This document shows positions 16,217 to 29,600 of a stretch of 64,000 nucleotides of DNA, piece after piece. Source of the stretch: Streptomyces xinghaiensis S187 (GTDB lineage: Bacteria; Actinomycetota; Actinomycetes; Streptomycetales; Streptomycetaceae). Position numbers and translations under genes: made by a program. The stretch is taken from NCBI RefSeq assembly GCF_000220705.2, contig NZ_CP023202.1, positions 5,486,501 through 5,550,500 on the forward strand, given 5' to 3'. Under the pieces are notes generated by a model that was not told the origin of the DNA, did not search any database, and worked only from the letters and a program-made list of their open reading frames with translations. Position 1 is the first letter of the stretch. Each line of letters opens with the position of its first letter.

Positions 16217-16753
16217 CCGGCGGATGGGCGGGCGTACCGGATGACCGCCCGGCACGCACCCGTGGGCACGGCGAACGCAACGGGCAGCGTCGCGCCGCCG
16301 GGAGAGAAGTACCAGAAACCGCCTGCTCGCTGGGCATGCCGGAGGGGCGGCGGCCGGCCGCCGGGCGGTCGCACGCCCCCGCCGTGACGCGGACTCCCGT
16401 TCCCCTGGAACCGGCCCGGCCGGACGGGCGCGTGGGGTCCGCGGACGGGGCGGCCCGGAAACGGCCACGCCCTGCGGATCCCCCGGCCGGCCGGGCCGGG
16501 CAGGGCTGAACGTAACACTGCTGCAATAGTTTGCGAAAGAGTTTGCAGGCGTCCAAGCCGCCGTGGGGCGACGGTATTTCGCCTCCGTAACGCGGTTGTG
16601 TCCAGGGTCTTGACCTCGGACGGCGGGGAGCCTACCGTCCGGTACCCAACCTCTTGTTGTTTCTTGCAGCAAGAACCTTCATCGGCCTTAGGGGCATGGC
16701 GCGTTGCCGCACGAGGCTGCTCCCCCACCCCTTTCCTCACCCAGGAGGAAGCA
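16201..16753. promoter_or_regulatory. Amylase promoter region with MalR-type operator and an orphan divergent promoter
   Basis: No coding gene is supported. TTGACC (16610-16615) and TACCGT (16633-16638), 17 bases apart, form the likely amylase promoter. TTCTTGCAGCAAGAA (16661-16675), a perfect palindrome with one central base, lies just downstream of the expected start and fits a MalR operator. Upstream, 16508-16526 read on the minus strand gives the same TTGCA...TTACGTTC module found at the two maltose promoters, but pointing left toward the TnpB element, where no minus-strand gene exists. Confidence 0.68.
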
Positions 16754-18157
16754 ATGGCCCGTAGCGTCAGCAGACGCCGACCCCTGGCCGCGGCACTCGC
16801 CCTCGTGGCGGGCGCCGCCGCCGGACTCGCCTCCCCCGCCGCCACCACTCCGGCCCAGGCGGCGCCCCCCGGCAACAAGCAGGTCACCGCCGTGCTCTTC
16901 GAGTGGCGGTTCGACTCCGTCGCCAAGGAGTGCACCCAGACCCTCGGCCCGGCCGGCTACGGCTACGTCCAGGTCTCGCCCCCGCAGGAGCACATCCAGG
17001 GCGGGCAGTGGTGGACCTCCTACCAGCCCGTCAGCTACAAGATCGCGGGGCGGCTCGGAAACCGCGGCGCCTTCAAGAACATGATCGACACCTGTCACGC
17101 GGCGGGCGTCAAGGTCGTCGCCGACACCGTCATCAACCACATGTCGGCCGGCTCCGGCACCGGTACCGGCGGGTCCTCGTACTCCAAGTACGGCTATCCG
17201 GGCATCTATTCGGGCGCCGACATGGACGACTGCCGGTCCGAGATCAACAACTACGGGGACCGGTACAACGTCCAGCACTGCGAGCTGGTCGGCCTCGCGG
17301 ATCTCGACACCGGCGAGGACTACGTCCGCGGCCGCATCGCCGGCTACATGAACGACCTGCTCTCCCTGGGCGTGGACGGCTTCCGCATCGACGCCGCCAA
17401 GCACATGCCGGCCGCCGACCTGGCGAACATCAAGTCCCGGCTGAGCAACCCGAACGCCTACTGGAAGCAGGAGGCGATCCACGGGGCCGGTGAGGCCGTC
17501 TCCCCGAGCGAGTACCTGGGCACCGGTGACGTCCAGGAGTTCCGCTACGCCCGCGACCTCAAGCGGGTCTTCAACAACGAGAACCTCGCCTACCTCAAGA
17601 ACTACGGCGAGGGCTGGGGTTATATGAGCAGCGGCAAGTCCGCCGTCTTCGTCGACAACCACGACACCGAGCGCGTCGGCGACACCCTCAGCTACAAGGA
17701 CGGCGCCACCTACACCCTGGCGAACGTCTTCATGCTCGCCTGGCCGTACGGCGCCCCCGACGTCCACTCCGGCTACGAGTGGACGGACAAGGACGCCGGC
17801 CCGCCCGGCGGCGGCACGGTCAGCGCCTGCTGGCAGGACGGCTGGAAGTGCCAGCACAAGTGGCCGGAGATCCAGAAGATGGTCGCCTTCCGCAACACCG
17901 CGGGCAGCTCGGCCGTCACCAACTGGTGGGACAACGGCAACGACGCCATCGCCTTCGGGCGCGGCAACGCCGCCTATGTGGCCATCAACCACGAGGGCGG
18001 GTCGCTCAGCCGGACCTTCCAGACCTCGCTGCCCAGCGGTTCGTACTGCGATGTGCAGAGCGGGAAGACGGTGACGGTCAACGGCTCCGGCCAGTTCACC
18101 GCCACCCTCGGCGCCCACACGGCGCTCGCCCTGCACACCGGCGCCCGGAGCTGCTGA
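16754..18157 (+). CDS. amlA: Secreted GH13 alpha-amylase
   Basis: The 467-residue precursor has a signal peptide (RRRPLAAALALVAGAAAGLA, cleavage near AQAAPP at about 37). The mature domain is an animal-type alpha-amylase that cuts internal alpha-1,4 bonds of starch. Catalytic motifs are GFRIDAAKHM (nucleophile Asp), KQEAIHGAGEAV (acid/base Glu) and VFVDNHDTERV (third Asp), and DTVINHMSAG is conserved region I. The protein ends soon after the C-terminal beta domain (LGAHTALALHTGARSC). The C-terminal starch-binding CBM20 found in some Streptomyces amylases is absent. ATG 16754 follows AGGAGGAAGCA. Its products feed the maltose transporter, and it likely shares MalR control with that locus. Confidence 0.95.
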   Translation: MARSVSRRRPLAAALALVAGAAAGLASPAATTPAQAAPPGNKQVTAVLFEWRFDSVAKECTQTLGPAGYGYVQVSPPQEHIQGGQWWTSYQPVSYKIAGRLGNRGAFKNMIDTCHAAGVKVVADTVINHMSAGSGTGTGGSSYSKYGYPGIYSGADMDDCRSEINNYGDRYNVQHCELVGLADLDTGEDYVRGRIAGYMNDLLSLGVDGFRIDAAKHMPAADLANIKSRLSNPNAYWKQEAIHGAGEAVSPSEYLGTGDVQEFRYARDLKRVFNNENLAYLKNYGEGWGYMSSGKSAVFVDNHDTERVGDTLSYKDGATYTLANVFMLAWPYGAPDVHSGYEWTDKDAGPPGGGTVSACWQDGWKCQHKWPEIQKMVAFRNTAGSSAVTNWWDNGNDAIAFGRGNAAYVAINHEGGSLSRTFQTSLPSGSYCDVQSGKTVTVNGSGQFTATLGAHTALALHTGARSC

Positions 18158-18482
18158 CCGCTCCCGGAAGCCGCCGGCCGTCCACCGGACCGGTCCGCGG
18201 TCCGTTCCGGCGGACCGGGGACGCCCTCTGCGCGGGGGCGTCCCCACCGGGCGGGGGCGCCCCTTCCCGGCGGGCGCCACCGCCCCGGGCGCCGGCCGTC
18301 CGGCCCGTACTCCCCGACGGGCCGGGCGGCCGCTCCCCGGCCCCGGGCCCGTTCCGCCGTCCCCGTACTCCGTCCTCCGCCCTCCCCGCTCACCGAGTTT
18401 CCGCGTCCGTCCCCCTGCGGGCCCGCCTCCGCGCCACCCCGGCGTGCACCCCGTTCCACCAGCCCTTGAGGAGATGTCACCC
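18158..18482. other. Amylase-pullulanase intergenic region
   Basis: No gene is supported. A G/C-rich set of ACCGGACC/GGTCCG-type inverted repeats just after the amylase stop could terminate transcription. The rest is pyrimidine-rich without a CTTGC-type MalR site or clear promoter. GAGGAG at 18468-18473 abuts ATG 18474, so GTG 18483, nine bases further, is the better start for the next gene. Confidence 0.5.
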
Positions 18483-23873
<5,391 letters not shown>

Positions 23874-23924
23874 TCCGGCGGCCGGTTCCGCGGACCGGAC
23901 CACGGGGTGAACGGACCACGCGGT

Positions 23925-23974
23925 GAACGGACCATCCGGGCACGTCCCTCGGGGCGAGCGCGGGTGGTCCGTTC
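23925..23974. terminator. Probable bidirectional terminator between pullulanase and TetR genes
   Basis: GAACGGACCA (23925-23934) pairs perfectly with TGGTCCGTTC (23965-23974) between convergent genes. An extra copy of GGTGAACGGACCAC sits just upstream. Confidence 0.5.
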
Positions 23975-24027
23975 GCGTGTGAGGGGGAAGAGGAAGAGGG
24001 AGGGCCGTACGAGCCGTGCAGCCCACG

Positions 24028-24062
24028 GCGGCGGTTCAGACGGCGGTTCAGACGGCGGTTCA
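24028..24062. repeat. Three tandem GGCGGTTCAGA units at the tetR 3' end
   Basis: Three near-perfect 12-base units (CGGCGGTTCAGA) run up to and into the tetR stop codon. Repeat number could vary by slippage and would alter only the sequence beyond the stop. Confidence 0.6.
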
Positions 24063-24761
24063 GGCCCCGGGCCGGGGGCCGAACTCCGTGAGCCGGGCGA
24101 GAAAGGCGGCGAAGGCGCCGTCCGGCGCCTGTTCGGAGATGATCGCGCGCACCACGGCGGCGGTCTCCTCGTCGTACGCGGCGGTGACGGCCGCCAGCGC
24201 CAGGAAGTCGTGCGCGAGCTGCAACTCCATCTCCTCACGCGGCACATCGCAGCCGTCGAGCCAGGTCAGCGCCGTGGTCTCGGCGAGCCCGATCCAGGAG
24301 CGGACGACGAGGCCGAGACGCGGGCCTGGCTCGTCGGTCCCCAGGTGGAGGAGGATCTGCCGGTAGGCGGCCTCGCGGACGTCGTCGATGAGCGCGTTGG
24401 CGCGCTCGGGGCCCACGGCGCTGCCGCCGCGCAGCAGGGCGGCGAAGCCGGGGCCGTGGTCGTCGACGAAGTCGAAGTAGCGGTTCACGACCCGCAGCAT
24501 CCGTGCCCCGAGCGGGCCTTCACGGGGCTCGGTGAAACGGTTCGCCAGTTCCTCCGCGGCCCGGCTGACCGCCGCTTCGTACAGGCTGTGCTTGCCCGGG
24601 AAGTAGTGGTAGACGAGCGGCCGCGAGATCCCCGCGGCCGTCGCGATGTCGTCGATGGACACCTCGTCGGGGGAGCGGCGGCTGAACTGTTCCAGCGCCA
24701 CGGCGATCAGTTGTTCCCGCCGCTCTTCGACACCCATCCGGCGGCGTACCACGGTCGTCAT
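24060..24761 (-). CDS. TetR-family transcriptional regulator
   Basis: This 233-residue regulator has an N-terminal TetR helix-turn-helix (SIDDIATAAGISRPLVYHYFPGKHSLYEAA, about residues 36-65) and a helical ligand domain of usual length (ANRFTEPREGPLGARMLRVVNRYFDFVDDHGP onward). An inverted repeat TAAC-GACCG-GTTA lies 12 bases upstream of its ATG and probably mediates autoregulation. It is divergent from the small-protein operon at 24978, but their regulatory sites differ in type. The ligand cannot be inferred. Confidence 0.9.
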   Translation of the reverse strand: MTTVVRRRMGVEERREQLIAVALEQFSRRSPDEVSIDDIATAAGISRPLVYHYFPGKHSLYEAAVSRAAEELANRFTEPREGPLGARMLRVVNRYFDFVDDHGPGFAALLRGGSAVGPERANALIDDVREAAYRQILLHLGTDEPGPRLGLVVRSWIGLAETTALTWLDGCDVPREEMELQLAHDFLALAAVTAAYDEETAAVVRAIISEQAPDGAFAAFLARLTEFGPRPGA

Positions 24762-24772
24762 GGTGGCTACCT

Positions 24773-24785
24773 TAACGACCGGTTA
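24773..24785. promoter_or_regulatory. TetR-type operator candidate
   Basis: TAACGACCGGTTA, an interrupted inverted repeat, lies directly before the tetR start. Its symmetry and position fit autoregulation. Confidence 0.45.
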
Positions 24786-24942
24786 TCTGCGTGTTGTGTC
24801 CCCGGCGCCAGGTGTGACGGGCGGCACGGGGGCGTGCCGGGGCGGAGGTGAGGGCCGGTTCCGGCGTTACCCGTGGGGCGGATGTTGCTGGAGGGGCGGG
24901 AGTTGGGGCGCTTTCCGCCGAGGCGGACGGGGCGGGGCCAGG

Positions 24943-24978
24943 TTGAATGAATACCCTAGGGGGTATACAATGTCGGCA
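24943..24978 (+). promoter_or_regulatory. CsoR-type operator inside a consensus promoter, leaderless start
   Basis: TTGAAT (24943-24948), a 17-base spacer and TACAAT (24966-24971) form one of the best promoters in the window. The palindrome ATACCCTAGGGGGTAT (24951-24966) fills the spacer and touches the -10. It matches the ATACCC...GGGTAT operator class bound by CsoR/CstR-family copper or persulfide sensors. The expected +1 (7 bases past the -10) falls on the A of ATG 24978, so the transcript should be leaderless. Confidence 0.7.
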
Positions 24979-25352
24979 TGAGGGGACAGCCGCGCGGCAC
25001 CGCAGGACCGGGGCGAGGGCTCCGGTGGCTCCCGGCCGGATCACCGGCCGCCCCGGCCGCCCCGCACGGCCCCCCGGCCGGGGGCGGCGGCCACTGCCGG
25101 GACACCCGGCCCGTGATGCCGCCGGGACCGGCAGCGGAGGACCGGGCGCGGGAGGACGTCCGCGCCCGGCTCGCCCGGCGCTTCCCGGACACCCCCTCCG
25201 AGGTGCTGGACGCGGTGCTGGCGGAGGAGTCCGCCGTCCTCGCCTCCGCGCCGCTCCGGCACTACGTGCCGGTCCTGGTGTTCAAACGCGTGTGCCGCCG
25301 GCTGGCCGGGGACGGCCCGGCCGGGGCGGAAGCCGGAGGGGAGCCGTCATGA
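24978..25352 (+). CDS. Small three-helix-bundle-domain protein
   Basis: The protein has 124 residues. The first 45 are Gly/Pro/Arg-rich and probably disordered, with one Cys in GGHCRD. The remainder is helical and Arg/Ala/Leu-rich (REDVRARLARRFPD, VLDAVLAEESAVLASAPL, YVPVLVFKRVCRRLAG). By eye this aligns with the N-terminal three-helix domain of the arsenate reductase at 43414, sharing the RLA, LA(D/E)S, LA.A(P)(V/L)R and R..L pattern. Such bundles are thought to act in dimerisation. Transcription should start at its ATG from the CsoR-type promoter. The stop overlaps the next start (ATGA). A role in copper or reactive-sulfur stress is inferred from the operator only. Confidence 0.7.
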   Translation: MRGQPRGTAGPGRGLRWLPAGSPAAPAAPHGPPAGGGGHCRDTRPVMPPGPAAEDRAREDVRARLARRFPDTPSEVLDAVLAEESAVLASAPLRHYVPVLVFKRVCRRLAGDGPAGAEAGGEPS

Positions 25353-25621
25353 GGCCCGTACCGAAGTGCGTCCTCGACCGGTCGCGGCCGTGCAACTCCT
25401 GCATCGCCGCCGATCCCCGCAGCTGCCCGTACCCCTATCTGCTCGGGGAGAGCGACCTCGGGGAGCCGGACGAGGAGGCGGAGGGGGAGCCGGCGCCCCC
25501 GGAGAACGGCGCCGCGGCGCCCTCCCGGCAGCCGGGAGAGCGCCGCGGGTTCCCCGTCCTTCCCGGCCCGCCCGGGCCCGTCGGGGCCGGGCCGCTCCTC
25601 AGCTCACCTGCCAGCCGCTGA
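25349..25621 (+). CDS. Small Cys-rich protein, translationally coupled
   Basis: This 90-residue protein's N-terminal 40 residues hold five Cys in a compact arrangement (KCVLDRS, PCNSCIAADP, SCPYPYLLGE), consistent with binding a metal or forming thiol chemistry. The tail is acidic, then Gly/Pro-rich. The ATG overlaps the preceding stop by four bases, so the two are one translational unit under the CsoR-type operator. The 3' end overlaps the convergent GH89 gene by 23 bases. I do not recognise the family; a metal- or sulfide-linked role is inference. Confidence 0.6.
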   Translation: MRPVPKCVLDRSRPCNSCIAADPRSCPYPYLLGESDLGEPDEEAEGEPAPPENGAAAPSRQPGERRGFPVLPGPPGPVGAGPLLSSPASR

Positions 25622-28600
25622 ACTCCACCAGGCCGCGCCCGCCGTCACCCCCGTTGGCCGCGCTCATGAACATCCCCGCGTCCTGCGGCCCCGCGGCCGG
25701 TCCCGGCACCCGGACGGCCGCCACGGTGCGCCAGGTCGCTCCGTCGTCCGCCGAGCACTCCCCGGTGTACGCGTCCTCGCCGGTGCGGGTCAGGCGCAGC
25801 ACGACCGGGGCGGTGAGACCCGTGACGCGGCGGTAGGTGTCGAGGGTGCCGTCGCCCGTGGCGTCGTAGGAGAGGACGACGCCGTTGGCCGGGGTGACGG
25901 AGAGATTGAGGAAACCGGGGGAGCCCGCCTCCTCCAGGGAGTTGCGGACGACGAGGCCCGCGCGGGCCCACGGTCCGGTGACGGCCTGGCTGTCGACGCG
26001 GACGGTCACCGCCGTGCCCGGGGCCAGGACGCCCGGGCGGTAGAGCGCGCCGAACTCGGCCGTGGCCTTCCACAGATCGGCGCCCGCGCCCTCGATGGCC
26101 CAGCGGTCGCCGAGCTGCCCGAAGAGCGCCGCGTTCCCGTTCGCCGTCCGCCAGCCGGGCCCGGGCGGGCTCGCGACGTACAGGACGCCGGGGTGGGCGG
26201 TGCGCACCGGTGCTTCGTCGCGCGGCCCGTAGCGCACCGCGATCTCGTACGGCAGCGGGTCCAGGGGGCGCGCCGGCGGGCCCGCGGGGGCGGCCACCCG
26301 CCAGCGGGCCCGGCCCTCACCGCCTGCCGGGACCGGCGGCAGGGTGACGGTCTCCCCGGGTCCGCCGGTGAGGCCGGTGAGGGTGAACCCGACGGAGCCG
26401 GTGGGGGCCAGGCCGTTGGTGTTGCGGAACGCCGCGGTGAGGTCGGTGCCGCCGCCGGGCGGGATCGCCGCCGGGTCCGCCGAGACCGTGACGACCCCCT
26501 GGTACGGGGCCCGGGCCAGCTCGTCGTGGACGCGCCGCGCGGTGCGGAAGGCGTCGGTGACGGGCCGCTCCGGGTACCTCTGCCGCTCGCGGGTCCAGGG
26601 CTCCTCGACGGCGTACCAGTCGAAGGCGCGGGGATCGCGGCCCTCGGCGAGGGCGTTCTCCAGCTCCTCCAGGTAGCTCCGCCACTGGGGGAGGTGGAAG
26701 TCGCCGATGAGGCCGTTCCAGTCGCGGTTGGCGTAGTTGGCCAGGCGCCCGCCGTCGGCGGTGGGGCGGTCGGCCCAGGTGGTGATGAGCGTGCGGGCCG
26801 TCTGTTCGAGCCGGTCGGACTCGGCCTCGTCCGACCCCATGCGGCGGGCGTCGGCCAGCCAGGGGCCCAGCAGGAAGCGGTGGTGGGCGCCCGCCATGGC
26901 GTCGCTGAGCCGCATCAGCCGCAGCCACAGCGCGGACAGGGCCCGGAAGGTCTCCAGGTCCCCCCGCTCGTAGGCGGTGCGGAGCTGCGGCAGGAGCTGC
27001 CAGGAGCGGTTCGCCAGGGCCTGCCGGCCGAGGTCGGTGAGGTCGTGCCGGTAGGCGTCGGAGCCGCGCAACGCGGCCCGGACGCCGAGCAGGGCGGCGA
27101 AGGCCGTGTCGAAGGCGGCCGGGTCGAAGGCCGGCATGTGGGTGGCGTAGTGGGTGCCGGAGCGTGCGGTGAGGCCGGGGCGGGCGGCGAAGATGCTGTC
27201 GTGCGGACGCCCGTCGCGACTGCCGATCTCGTAGGCGGTCTCCCGCAGCGCGGCGAGGGCGGCCCGGGCCTCGCGGTCGCGGCCTCCGTAGCGGATGTCG
27301 GCGTACTCGGCGAACCAGGCGGCGCGGTCCACCCGCTCCTCGCGCCAGGCGAGTTCGCTGAAGAGTTCGAAGGCGGCCGGGTCGCGCTCGGCGGCCTCCG
27401 CCATATAGGCCGTGCCGGTGAGCTGGCTGCCCGGCTTGTCGCGCCAGACCGTGAACCGCTCGGTCCACCGGTGGGTCTTGGCCCCGAGGGTGGTACGGCC
27501 GCCGAAGTTGGGGATGGTGCCGAAGGCGTACGGGGTGCCGCCCCAGTCGGCCTCACGGTCGGTCACCCGTTCCAGGTCGGAGAGCCCGTCGACGACGAGC
27601 ATCCGCTCCTTGTCGAGGGCGTCCAGCAGTTCCCGGCGCGGGTTCTCCTGCCAGCCGAGGATGACCCAGATGGAGCCGGGGCGGGCGGTGCGCAGCGCGG
27701 TCTCGACGGCGCGCGCCGCTTCGGGGACGGGCACGTCCCCCGGGTCGCCGCCCTCGTGCAGCAGGTCCATCTTGAAGTGGTCCGCCGCGCCGAAGAGTTC
27801 CTCCTGATGGCGGTAGAAGGACGCGGCCACGGCGCGGAAGGCGGCGGTGCGCGGGTCGAGCCAGTCGGGGCGCTCCAGGCCGGCCCAGGTGCCCTGCGGG
27901 ATGGTGCGCGCCCCGTCGTTGCGCTCGGCGAAGCCGCCGGGGACGGTGCCGAAGTAGCCGGGGAGCACCGGGGACATGCCCAGCTCGCGCAGCCGGTCGC
28001 AGATGCGGCGGCCCAGGGCGGTGCGGCGCGCCAGCAGTTCCGGGCTGACGGGGCCGCCGTAGCCGCTCATGTTCTGCAGCAGCCACCACGGCTGGTGGGA
28101 GGGGGCCGGGATCCAGGCGCGGGCCTCCTCGTCGCTGTAGCCGAAGTCCAGCAGCAGCCGGTGGTAGACGGCTTCCTGGCCGGGGGTGACCAGCACCTGG
28201 TTGCAGCCGTGCAGCGCCAGGATGTCGATCAGGCGTTCCCAGCGCGGCCAGTCGGCGTACGGGGCGGTGTAGCCGTCGTGCGTGTCGTTGAGGGCGAACC
28301 GGTTCGGTACGGTCGCGGACCGGACAAGCGGACGGTCCGGCGCGGGCAGCCGGCGGGGCAGTTCCGTCTGGCTCCCGGACCAGCTGAGATGGGCGCGGCA
28401 GACGTACTTCAGATACCAGTTGACCCCCGTGAGCAGCACCGCCGGGCCGGTGCCCGCCACCTCGACGCGCCCCGCGGCGCCGGTGACGCGGAAGCGCTCC
28501 CGGCCGCCGGACAGCGGCCGGAGCCGGAACTGGCCCGCGTGGCCGGGCAGCAGGCGCTCCAGCGCCGCGCGGGCGGGTGCGGGGTCGAAGGGCGGGCCGG

Positions 28601-28703
28601 CCGCGGTGGTCTCGGCGCGGGCGGCCGGTGCGTGGTCGCCGAGGGCCGCGATGCCCAGGGCACCGGCGGCTCCCAGCAGAACCCGTCTGGTCGGTTCGGA
28701 CAC
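25599..28703 (-). CDS. Secreted GH89 alpha-N-acetylglucosaminidase
   Basis: The protein has 1034 residues. A twin-arginine signal (TRRVLLGAAGALGIAALG) suggests Tat export. The next part matches the NAGLU family: a small N-terminal domain (FDPAPARAALERLLPGHAGQF), the catalytic barrel with NRFALNDTHDGYTAPYADWP, HGCNQVLVTPGQEAVYHRLL, DHFKMDLLHEGGDP and WVILGWQENP, then an all-helical domain (about 430-700). GH89 enzymes release terminal alpha-linked GlcNAc. The C-terminal 330 residues add an NEW3-like sandwich (VSADPAAIPPGGGTDLTAAFRN) and a jelly-roll module ending LVEFSGWQVS that could bind carbohydrate. GTG 28703 has GGGGAG upstream. No other amino-sugar genes are adjacent. Confidence 0.88.
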   Translation of the reverse strand: MSEPTRRVLLGAAGALGIAALGDHAPAARAETTAAGPPFDPAPARAALERLLPGHAGQFRLRPLSGGRERFRVTGAAGRVEVAGTGPAVLLTGVNWYLKYVCRAHLSWSGSQTELPRRLPAPDRPLVRSATVPNRFALNDTHDGYTAPYADWPRWERLIDILALHGCNQVLVTPGQEAVYHRLLLDFGYSDEEARAWIPAPSHQPWWLLQNMSGYGGPVSPELLARRTALGRRICDRLRELGMSPVLPGYFGTVPGGFAERNDGARTIPQGTWAGLERPDWLDPRTAAFRAVAASFYRHQEELFGAADHFKMDLLHEGGDPGDVPVPEAARAVETALRTARPGSIWVILGWQENPRRELLDALDKERMLVVDGLSDLERVTDREADWGGTPYAFGTIPNFGGRTTLGAKTHRWTERFTVWRDKPGSQLTGTAYMAEAAERDPAAFELFSELAWREERVDRAAWFAEYADIRYGGRDREARAALAALRETAYEIGSRDGRPHDSIFAARPGLTARSGTHYATHMPAFDPAAFDTAFAALLGVRAALRGSDAYRHDLTDLGRQALANRSWQLLPQLRTAYERGDLETFRALSALWLRLMRLSDAMAGAHHRFLLGPWLADARRMGSDEAESDRLEQTARTLITTWADRPTADGGRLANYANRDWNGLIGDFHLPQWRSYLEELENALAEGRDPRAFDWYAVEEPWTRERQRYPERPVTDAFRTARRVHDELARAPYQGVVTVSADPAAIPPGGGTDLTAAFRNTNGLAPTGSVGFTLTGLTGGPGETVTLPPVPAGGEGRARWRVAAPAGPPARPLDPLPYEIAVRYGPRDEAPVRTAHPGVLYVASPPGPGWRTANGNAALFGQLGDRWAIEGAGADLWKATAEFGALYRPGVLAPGTAVTVRVDSQAVTGPWARAGLVVRNSLEEAGSPGFLNLSVTPANGVVLSYDATGDGTLDTYRRVTGLTAPVVLRLTRTGEDAYTGECSADDGATWRTVAAVRVPGPAAGPQDAGMFMSAANGGDGGRGLVEFSGWQVS

Positions 28704-28872
28704 GTGCGCTCCCCACTCTGCGTAGCACAGCGGTAACAGGTGCGTGAGGTGTGCACGCTAACGAGCCGGCCGGGGCCCGGCAATGAGACGCGCGACGCGG
28801 TGAGCCGTACCCCGGGACACACCGAGAAGTCACCATGCGGCCCCCGCGGGGCCGCACCCATCCGGAGGACCG

Positions 28873-29397
28873 ATGTCATCGAAGCGTTCGGCGGCGCGTA
28901 CCGCCGCCGTCATCCCGGCGCTGGCCTGCGCCCTGCTGCTTGCCGCCGGCTGCGGCGGCGGGGACGGCGGGGACGGCGGGGCGGACGACAGGGCCGGCGT
29001 CCCCGAGGCGGCCACCGGCACCGTGGAGCAGCTCGCCGGGAAGGCGGGCTGCGAGAAACCGAATCTGCAGATCGACGCCGAGGAGCTGCGGCAGGGACGG
29101 TGCGGCAGGGGCGACGGCCGCTATGTGCTGGCCACCTTCGCGACCCACAAGGGGCAGCAGGACTGGCTCTCCGAGGCCGAGGGCTACGGGGGCACCTATC
29201 TGGTCGGCCCGAAGTGGGTCGCCGTGGGCTCCCCGAAGGTGGTGGAGAGCCTGCGCGGCAAGCTCGGCGGCGACATTGAGACGGGCGCCTCGCACGGCCC
29301 CGCGCACGGCGAGGGCTCGGGCGGCGCGTCCGAGGACTCCCCGGAGGAATCCCACGGGGACGCGCACCAGGGGGGCCACCAGGGCTCGCACGGCTGA
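28873..29397 (+). CDS. His-rich secreted lipoprotein
   Basis: This 174-residue protein has a lipoprotein signal (LACALLLAAGC, Cys at about residue 24). The Gly/Asp linker is followed by a compact domain with two further Cys (KAGCEKP, QGRCGRGDGRYVLATFATHKGQQDWL), plausibly a disulfide. It ends in a low-complexity tail rich in His, Gly and acidic residues (SHGPAHGEG, SHGDAHQGGHQGSHG), which suggests metal binding. The ribosome site is CGGAGGACCG. Two tandem terminators follow. Function unknown; anchored at the outer face of the membrane. Confidence 0.78.
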   Translation: MSSKRSAARTAAVIPALACALLLAAGCGGGDGGDGGADDRAGVPEAATGTVEQLAGKAGCEKPNLQIDAEELRQGRCGRGDGRYVLATFATHKGQQDWLSEAEGYGGTYLVGPKWVAVGSPKVVESLRGKLGGDIETGASHGPAHGEGSGGASEDSPEESHGDAHQGGHQGSHG

Positions 29398-29464
29398 CCG
29401 TACCGGCCGGCCCGTCCGCAGGAGACCCGGACCGGGCGGCACGGCCGCACGCGGAAACGACGGC

Positions 29465-29525
29465 GGGGGTGCCGGTGAGGATCACCGGCACCCCCGCCCC
29501 GTGACGGCCACAGGGGAGGCCGTCA
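29465..29525. terminator. Two tandem stem-loops between convergent genes
   Basis: GGGGGTGCCGGTGA pairs with TCACCGGCACCCCC (29465-29495). TGACGGCC (29502-29509) pairs with GGCCGTCA (29518-29525). Both stems are perfect and lie between convergent genes. Confidence 0.75.
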
Positions 29526-29600
29526 GGGGAGTGGGATGACGAGGGACCGGGTCATCGGGGGGACCGAATCAGCGGTCCGGCAGCGCCGGGAGGGGCACCG

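Noticed and set aside
25599..28736. Long plus-strand frame (26193-28736) across the GH89 gene
   Set aside because: No recognisable motif; the minus-strand GH89 family motifs run through the whole span.
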